Made by a program: the position numbers and the translations under genes. DNA of 64,000 nt from Pseudomonadota bacterium (GTDB lineage: Bacteria > Pseudomonadota > Alphaproteobacteria > Rhizobiales > Rhizobiaceae): assembly GCA_023404095.1 (NCBI GenBank), contig JAEYDD010000041.1, forward strand, positions 248,001 through 312,000, in the 5' to 3' direction. The notes under the pieces were generated by a model, which was not told the origin of the DNA, ran no database searches, and worked only from the letters and a program-made list of their open reading frames with translations. Positions 58,647 to 64,000 of the stretch are shown here, in pieces (within the stretch, counting starts at the first letter, position 1; each line of letters starts with the position of its first letter).

Positions 58647-60800
58647 TCAGGCCTTGACGCGCTCCAGCCAGGCGTCCTCGTCGATCACCTCGACGCCGAA
58701 CTCGCGCGCCTTGTCGAGCTTGGAGCCGGCACCCGGTCCTGCCACCACAAGATCCGTCTTCTTCGACACCGAGCCGGAGACCTTGGCGCCCAGACGTTCG
58801 GCCATCGCCTTGGCCTCGTCGCGCGTCATCTTTTCCAATGAGCCGGTGAAGACGACGGTCTTGCCCGCCACCGGGCTGTTGGTTGACACCGGCACCTCGG
58901 CGGCTTCCGGCGTGACTTCCTGCAGCAAGCGCTCGATCACGTCCAGGTTGCGCGGCTCCTTGTAGAACTCGACGATGGCGCGGGCGACGACCTCGCCTAT
59001 GCCGTCGATGTTGTTGAGGTCGTTCCAGGCGTCGCCGCTGAGGGGCGCCGCCTCCTTCATCCCGGTCTCGAACGCCGCATAGGTGCCATAGGCCCGCGCC
59101 AGGAGCTTGGCCGTCGTCTCCCCGACATGGCGGATGCCGAGGGCATAGATAAAGCGATTGAGCGCCACCGTGCGGCGCGCATTGATCGCCTCGAAGAGCT
59201 TACGCACGCTCACCCTGCCGAAACCGTCGATGTTCTCCAGCTTCGTCAGGGAGGCTTCCTGTCGCTTCTCCAGCGTGAAAATGTCCGGAGCGGTGCGGAT
59301 CGACAGTGCCGGGTCGTCCGCCTCGAAGAAGAAGTCGATCTGCTTCGATCCCAGGCCCTCGATGTCGTAGGCATTGCGCGAAACGAAGTGCTTCAGGTGC
59401 TCGACCGCCTGCGCGCGGCAGACGAAGCCGCCGGTGCAGCGGCGCACCGCATCCACCTTCCCTGTCCTCTCATGAATGTCGCGCACGGCATGGCTGCCGC
59501 AGACCGGGCAGGTCCTCGGGAACTCGTAGGGCACGGCCTCTGCCGGCCGCTTTTCCGGAACAATATCAACGATCTGCGGAATGACATCGCCCGCGCGCTG
59601 GACGATCACGACGTCGCCGACGCGGATGTCGCGTCCCTCGCGGATCGGCTCGCCGCTGTTGCCGAGACCGCGGATATAGTCCTCGTTGTGCAGCGTCGCA
59701 TTGGTCACGACCACGCCGCCGACCGTCACCGGCTCCAGCCGCGCAACCGGCGTGAGCGCACCCGTCCGGCCGACCTGGATGTCGATCGCCGTCAGGGTCG
59801 TCAGCGCCTGTTCGGCGGGAAACTTGTGGGCGGTGGCCCAGCGGGGGCTGCGCGAGCGGAAGCCCAGCCGCGCCTGCAGGTCGAGCTGGTCGACCTTGTA
59901 GACGACGCCGTCGATGTCGTAGTCGAGGTCCGGCCGCTCCAGCCCGATCTCCCGATAGTGAGCGATGATCGCATCCACGTTGAAGAGCCGCTTCATCAGC
60001 GGATTGACCGGAAAGCCCCACGACTTCAGCGCCTGCACCATGCCGAACTGGGTATCGGCGGGCATCTCGCTCATCTCGCCCCAGGCATAGGCGAAGAAGC
60101 GCAGCTTCCGGCTCGCCGTCACAGTCGGATCGAGCTGGCGCAGCGACCCCGCAGCCGTGTTACGTGGATTGACGTAGGTCTGCTTGCCTTCGGCGGCCAT
60201 CTGCGCGTTCAGCGCCTGGAAGTCGCTCTTGGCCATGTAGACCTCGCCGCGCACTTCCGCGATCGCGGGAGCGCCTGCGGGAAGTCGCTTTGGGATCTCG
60301 GCGATGGTGAGGATGTTGGCCGTCACGTTTTCGCCCGTCGTACCGTCGCCGCGCGTCGCCGCATTGGCAAGGCGCCCGTTCTCGTAGCGGATCGACATGG
60401 ACAGGCCGTCGATCTTCGGCTCCGCGGTAAAGGCAATCGAATCGTCCGGCAACCGGCCGAGGAAGCGATAGACCGAGGCGATGAAGTCGCGCACGTCCTC
60501 GTCCGAAAAGGTGTTGTCGAGCGACAGCATCGGCCGGGCGTGCACGATCGGCGCGAAGGTCGCAAGCGGAGCCGCGCCCACGCGGCGCGAGGGGCTGTCG
60601 TCGCGGACAAGTGCCGGGAAGCGCGCCTCGATCGCATCATTGCGACGCTTCATCGCGTCGTAGTCGGCATCCGAAATCTCCGGCTGGTCCTTGCCGTGGT
60701 AGAGTTCATCATGCCGCGCGACCTCCGCCGCCAGAAAGGCCAGCTCGGCTGCCGCCTGCTCCTCGCTCAACGCTTCGACGGGGATTTTCTCGTTTGCCAT
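58647..60800 (-). CDS. ligA: NAD+-dependent DNA ligase
   Basis: LigA seals nicks in replication and repair. The 717-aa product is full length. It has the Ia domain, then adenylation with the active-site Lys in EPKIDGLSMSIRYENG, VEVRGEVYM-like AEVRGEVYMAKSDF and HKFPAEQALTTL. The OB fold carries GRTGALTPVARLEPVTVGGVVVTNATLHNEDYI, and the zinc finger is CPVCGSHAV...CTGGFVCRAQ. HhH motifs follow, and a C-terminal BRCT domain at about residues 635-710 (GKTVVFTGSLEKMTRDEAKAMAERLGAKVSGSVSKKTDLVV). It has ordinary starts and is a single unit on the minus strand. Confidence 0.97.
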   Translation of the reverse strand: MANEKIPVEALSEEQAAAELAFLAAEVARHDELYHGKDQPEISDADYDAMKRRNDAIEARFPALVRDDSPSRRVGAAPLATFAPIVHARPMLSLDNTFSDEDVRDFIASVYRFLGRLPDDSIAFTAEPKIDGLSMSIRYENGRLANAATRGDGTTGENVTANILTIAEIPKRLPAGAPAIAEVRGEVYMAKSDFQALNAQMAAEGKQTYVNPRNTAAGSLRQLDPTVTASRKLRFFAYAWGEMSEMPADTQFGMVQALKSWGFPVNPLMKRLFNVDAIIAHYREIGLERPDLDYDIDGVVYKVDQLDLQARLGFRSRSPRWATAHKFPAEQALTTLTAIDIQVGRTGALTPVARLEPVTVGGVVVTNATLHNEDYIRGLGNSGEPIREGRDIRVGDVVIVQRAGDVIPQIVDIVPEKRPAEAVPYEFPRTCPVCGSHAVRDIHERTGKVDAVRRCTGGFVCRAQAVEHLKHFVSRNAYDIEGLGSKQIDFFFEADDPALSIRTAPDIFTLEKRQEASLTKLENIDGFGRVSVRKLFEAINARRTVALNRFIYALGIRHVGETTAKLLARAYGTYAAFETGMKEAAPLSGDAWNDLNNIDGIGEVVARAIVEFYKEPRNLDVIERLLQEVTPEAAEVPVSTNSPVAGKTVVFTGSLEKMTRDEAKAMAERLGAKVSGSVSKKTDLVVAGPGAGSKLDKAREFGVEVIDEDAWLERVKA

Positions 60801-60997
60801 GTCTCACTCCGCGATTCCGCGTGATGTTTTAGAGCAACTGGCATGAAAGGAAAGATCGCATCCGCCCTGTACACACGGCGTCCAAGCGCAACAACCGGCG
60901 GCAACCAGCAAGAACGCCCGAAACGGCGCACCAGCTCCGCGCGAACTCCGCGCCCTAGATCAGGTGTCATCATCTTGACGCGTCCGGAGACAAGGAC

Positions 60998-61720
60998 ATG
61001 ACCTCGATTTCTTCGATCGGTGCGGGCAACCTCCTCTATCGGCGCAGCGCCGCAGCGTCCGAGCAGGAAGACACAGCGCTCCGGCAGGCGCGCGAGGCCC
61101 TGTCGACGTTGAAGCGCACGTCCCATCAGACGCAACAGGATCGCAAGGCCGCAGCAGAGGAAAAGCTCGAGCGGATCAAGGAAGAACTGCGAATGCTGAT
61201 CCAGTTCGGCTTTCCGCCCGAGGTGATCGCACAGCGCCTGGCGCAACTCGGCAAGGACCTCGGCGCGGCCATTCGGCAATACGCAGCCGGAGCAGCCACG
61301 CAGGCTGGTGCGCAGGCCGCGGCAACAGCGACGGTCGCGAATACGGCCGCGACCGGCGGAGCAACACAGTCCGCCACTGTGGAAACGGACGGTGCGCACG
61401 CGCAAGGGCGTGAAGGAGCCGGCGCAGACGCTAGCCAGGAGGGCCGACCGCCGCTCGGATATGGCGAGACCGCCGATCTTGCGAGAACCGGCACGGCCGC
61501 CGGATCCGACCACAACCTTGCCGACGAGTTCAAGAGCCTTGCCGCCCGGATCAAGGCGATGATGCGCGAGGCCGAAGAAGATATGGAGCGACAGAACAAG
61601 ACGACGGAAGGCTTGCAGGGCCTTTCGGCAGGCATCAACGCCGCGCTTTCGCTGCTTGACGGCGCGGCTGGGAACTTCGCAGGCTCACCCCTGTCTGCGC
61701 CCATGGCCATGACGCTTTAA
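60998..61720 (+). CDS. Ala-rich hypothetical protein with coiled-coil segments
   Basis: I recognise no named family. The 240-aa protein has a charged helical N-terminal half (QEDTALRQAREALSTLKRTSHQTQQDRKAAAEEKLERIKEELRMLIQFG, probably a coiled coil). It continues FPPEVIAQRLAQLGKDLGAAIRQY, then a low-complexity stretch (AATQAGAQAAATATVANTAATGG). A second helical region follows (NLADEFKSLAARIKAMMREAEEDME). No signal peptide or membrane segment is seen. The predicted start has only a weak Shine-Dalgarno (GACAAGGAC). The layout (MTSISSIG...) resembles exported flagellar or secretion-related proteins, but this is a guess. It stands alone between ligA and recN. Confidence 0.6.
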   Translation: MTSISSIGAGNLLYRRSAAASEQEDTALRQAREALSTLKRTSHQTQQDRKAAAEEKLERIKEELRMLIQFGFPPEVIAQRLAQLGKDLGAAIRQYAAGAATQAGAQAAATATVANTAATGGATQSATVETDGAHAQGREGAGADASQEGRPPLGYGETADLARTGTAAGSDHNLADEFKSLAARIKAMMREAEEDMERQNKTTEGLQGLSAGINAALSLLDGAAGNFAGSPLSAPMAMTL

Positions 61721-61776
61721 CGGCAGACGACTTCGAGCTTCACGCAGCCCCGCAAGCGCGCCACGGCAGAAACGCC

Positions 61777-63447
61777 TCACACGCCTCCGGACAGCAACCG
61801 TGCCGCCGCAGCCCTTGCCTCTTCCGTCACCGATGCCCCGGCCAGCATGCGGGCGATCTCCTCGGTGCGGGCGTCCTCGTCCATGCGGGCGACGCGGGTC
61901 GCAATCGCCTCACTGCCGGCGACCGGCCCCTTGGAGATAAGCAGGTGCGTCGCCGCGCGCGCGGCCACCTGCGGCGCGTGCGTGACCGAAAGGACCTGAA
62001 CCGTGGAAGACAGGCGCTTCAGCCGCTGGCCGATCGCGTCCGCCACAGCGCCGCCCACGCCCGTATCGATCTCGTCGAAGACCAGCGTCGGTGCGGAACC
62101 GCGATCGGCGAGGGCCACCTTCAACGCCAGCAGGAAGCGCGAGAGCTCACCCCCGGATGCCACCTTCATGATCGGGCCGGGACGCGTGCCGGGATTGGTC
62201 TGGACGTGGAACTCGACGGTGTCGATCCCCTCCTCCGCCCCGCCCTCGGGATCGGTGGTGATGTTGACCATGAAGCGGGCGCGCTCGAGCTTCAACGCCG
62301 GCAGCTCCGCCATGACGGCGGCGGCAAGCGCCTCCCCGGTGTGATGACGGCGCTCCGATAGCGCGCGCGCGGCGGCATCATAGGCCGCGCGCATGTCCTT
62401 CACGCCCTGTTCGAGATGGACGAGCTTTTCCTCGCCGGCGTCGAGATCGGCCAGGTCGCCGATCATCCGCGCTGCCAGCGCCGGCAGGCCGGAGACCGGC
62501 ACGGAATACTTGCGCGAGGCGGCGCGCAGCGCAAACAGCCGCTCTTCCGTCCGCTCCAAAAGCTTCGGATCAAACTCGGTCTTGCGCAGCGCCGCTTCGA
62601 CCGCCATCTGCGCGTCGGATAGCTGGTCAACGGCGCGGCCGAGCAGTTCCACCGTCTCTTCGAGCAGCCCTGGCGCTTCCTGGGCCTTGCGCTCCAGCCG
62701 GCGCACCATCGAGGCGATCACCGGGACGGGCGAAGCATTGCCGTTGAGGAAGTCGCTCGCCTCGCTGATGTCGCCGGCGATCCGCTCGGCCTTCATCATG
62801 CGCGACCGCTCTTCGGCCAGGACCTCCTCCTCGCCGTCCTGCGGCGAGAGCTTTTCCAGTTCTTCCACCGAGGAGCGCAGATAGTCCGCCTCGCGCGCCG
62901 CAGCCGCCACCTTTTCCCGGTGCCGGCGAAGCGCACGCTCGGCCTCGCGCCAGCGCTGATAGAGCACCGCGACCTCGCCCGCCGCCTCCCCAAGGCCGCC
63001 GAAGGCGTCCAGCAGCAGCCGGTGGGCATCGGTGTCGATCAGCGCACGATCATCATGCTGGCCGTGGATTTCCACCAGCCTCTGCCCCGCCTGGCGCATC
63101 AGCTGTACCGAAACCGGCTGGTCGTTGACATAGGCCTTGGTGCGTCCGTCAGCGGACTGCACGCGGCGGAAGATCAGGTCGCCGTCGTCGTCGATGCCGT
63201 TGTCGCGCAGCAAGGCGCGCGCCGCATGCTCCTGCGGCACATCGAACACCGCCGTTACCTGCCCCTTGTCGAGCCCGTGACGGACGAGCGAGCCGTCGCC
63301 GCGCCCGCCGAGCGCCAGCGAAAGGCTGTCGAGAAGTATGGATTTTCCAGCACCGGTCTCGCCGGTCAGCACCGACAGGCCCGCGTCGAAGCCAAGGTCA
63401 AGCCGTTCGATCAGGACGATATCGCGGATCGAAAGCTGTGCCAGCAT
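61777..63447 (-). CDS. recN: DNA repair protein RecN
   Basis: RecN is an SMC-like ATPase for double-strand break repair. The 556-aa product has Walker A in LTGETGAGKSILLDSLSLALGG near the N-terminus, long coiled coils (REKVAAAAREADYLRSSVEELEKL and ERTEERLFALRAASRKYSV) and the ABC signature in KVASGGELSRFLLALKVALAD. Walker B is in TLVFDEIDTGVGGAVADAIGQRL, with VLSVTHAPQVAARA after it. It lies directly downstream of bamD on the same strand (21 bp after it), an order common in alphaproteobacteria. Full length and intact. Confidence 0.96.
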   Translation of the reverse strand: MLAQLSIRDIVLIERLDLGFDAGLSVLTGETGAGKSILLDSLSLALGGRGDGSLVRHGLDKGQVTAVFDVPQEHAARALLRDNGIDDDGDLIFRRVQSADGRTKAYVNDQPVSVQLMRQAGQRLVEIHGQHDDRALIDTDAHRLLLDAFGGLGEAAGEVAVLYQRWREAERALRRHREKVAAAAREADYLRSSVEELEKLSPQDGEEEVLAEERSRMMKAERIAGDISEASDFLNGNASPVPVIASMVRRLERKAQEAPGLLEETVELLGRAVDQLSDAQMAVEAALRKTEFDPKLLERTEERLFALRAASRKYSVPVSGLPALAARMIGDLADLDAGEEKLVHLEQGVKDMRAAYDAAARALSERRHHTGEALAAAVMAELPALKLERARFMVNITTDPEGGAEEGIDTVEFHVQTNPGTRPGPIMKVASGGELSRFLLALKVALADRGSAPTLVFDEIDTGVGGAVADAIGQRLKRLSSTVQVLSVTHAPQVAARAATHLLISKGPVAGSEAIATRVARMDEDARTEEIARMLAGASVTEEARAAAARLLSGGV

Positions 63448-63468
63448 CCGGTTTCGTATCTCTTCAGC

Positions 63469-64000
63469 TCAGGCGCCAATCAGTTGCTTGCCGGCGCGCG
63501 AAATCCAGGAACCCGCATTCTCCCGTGGCTCCAGTCCCTTGGACTGCAGAAGCTTGTAGGAGTCGGCATACCACTGGCTGTCCGGGTAGTTGTGACCAAG
63601 GACGGCGGCGGCGGTCTGCGCTTCGGTGGAAATACCCATCGCATAATAGGCTTCGACCAGACGCGCGAGTGCCTCTTCGATCTGGTTGGTGGCCGGATAC
63701 TGCTCGACGACGGTCCGGAAGCGCGTAATGGCCGCCAGGTATTCCTTGCGCTCGAGATAGTAGCGCCCGACCTGCATCTCCTTGCCGGCCAGCTGGTCGC
63801 GCGCGAAACGGATCTTCGTCTGCGCGTCCTCGACATACTCCGAATCCGGATATTTGTTCACGACGTTCTGCATCGCCTCGATCGTCTTCGTCGCGGCGCG
63901 CTGGTCCTGCGTCACGCTCGGGATCTGCTTTGCATAGGCGAGGCCGACAATGTACTGCGCGTAAGCTGCGTCTTCCGATTCGGGATAGAGGTTCAGATAT
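63469..64000 (-). CDS. bamD: Outer-membrane assembly lipoprotein BamD (partial, 5' end outside window)
   Basis: BamD is an essential part of the BAM complex that folds beta-barrel proteins into the outer membrane. The visible C-terminal 176 codons show repeated tetratricopeptide-like helices: YLNLYPESEDAAYAQYIVGLAYAKQI, AATKTIEAMQNVVNKYPDSEYVEDAQTKI, VGRYYLERKEYLAAITRFRTVVEQYPATNQIEEALARLVEAY. These are typical BamD. The frame is still open at the window edge, so the lipobox and start lie beyond it. An apparent start inside the window (GTG at 63915) is not the real one. recN follows on the same strand. Confidence 0.94.
   Translation of the reverse strand, partial: YLNLYPESEDAAYAQYIVGLAYAKQIPSVTQDQRAATKTIEAMQNVVNKYPDSEYVEDAQTKIRFARDQLAGKEMQVGRYYLERKEYLAAITRFRTVVEQYPATNQIEEALARLVEAYYAMGISTEAQTAAAVLGHNYPDSQWYADSYKLLQSKGLEPRENAGSWISRAGKQLIGA

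Overview
The window is about 64 kb of high-GC, gene-dense chromosome from an alphaproteobacterium of the order Hyphomicrobiales (Rhizobiales), most likely a Rhizobiaceae or Phyllobacteriaceae member. The clearest taxonomic marker is a circularly permuted two-piece tmRNA encoding the tag ANDNYAEARLAA, typical of rhizobia. It sits directly upstream of the alphaproteobacterial ClpXP adaptor sspB. Rhizobial family content (DUF2853, DUF4169, RHH_4, DUF2065, DUF2778, a bacterial Ku) points the same way. I see no phage, insertion sequence, CRISPR array, tRNA or rRNA. This is core housekeeping DNA with a few oddities.

Layout. 0-4.3 kb: Ku (minus), a secreted-repeat protein with an ECF sigma/anti-sigma pair, an aldo-keto reductase, and an AT-richer orphan gene. 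4.3-6.9 kb: ilvB-ilvH on the minus strand behind a transcription attenuator whose Ile/Leu/Val-rich leader peptide seems to begin at the transcription start. 6.9-11.6 kb: HerA-type ATPase, miaA, serB and an acetyltransferase. 11.7-17.9 kb: a minus-strand cluster thyA-GST-folA-hflK-hflC-DUF2065-degP, joining folate/dTMP metabolism to membrane protein quality control. 18-20.1 kb: DUF2853, ssrA (tmRNA), sspB, DUF4169 and an RHH protein. 20.2-25.5 kb: a giant AsmA-family protein and a GlcD/Dld-type FAD oxidase. 25.6-27.6 kb: a small anchored protein and a secreted GH114-like/RTX protein. 27.8-32.2 kb: an RND pump with its periplasmic adaptor. 32.4-34.6 kb: a Tat-exported cyclase, an AhpD-like protein and an L,D-transpeptidase lipoprotein. 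34.8-37.4 kb: a UvrD/PcrA helicase carrying an in-frame palindromic insertion. 37.6-45.3 kb: DUF2778, DUF1059, amidase, cutC, creA, pncA, cheW and hypotheticals. 45.5-48.6 kb: a 52-aa membrane protein, a Sco protein, an FAD monooxygenase and prmA. 48.6-52.2 kb: an alpha-r14-like sRNA with two anti-Shine-Dalgarno loops, a D,D-carboxypeptidase and an aminopeptidase P. 52.2-55.2 kb: azlCD and panBC. 55.6-64 kb: a DEAD-box helicase, a PAS protein, ligA, an Ala-rich hypothetical, recN and partial bamD.

Several neighbours work together. tmRNA tags stalled proteins and SspB delivers them to ClpXP. HflKC and the Do protease both act in envelope quality control. IlvBH and PanBC draw on the same branched-chain 2-oxo-acid pool (2-oxoisovalerate), and AzlCD exports branched-chain amino acids. 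Ku, UvrD, LigA and RecN are DNA-repair functions spread over the window rather than one operon.

The best candidates for follow-up are the apparently leaderless ilv attenuator, the palindromic insertion inside the helicase gene, the tandem anti-SD sRNA, and the GH114-RTX fusion. All functional calls come from motif and family recognition by eye; no database search was run.
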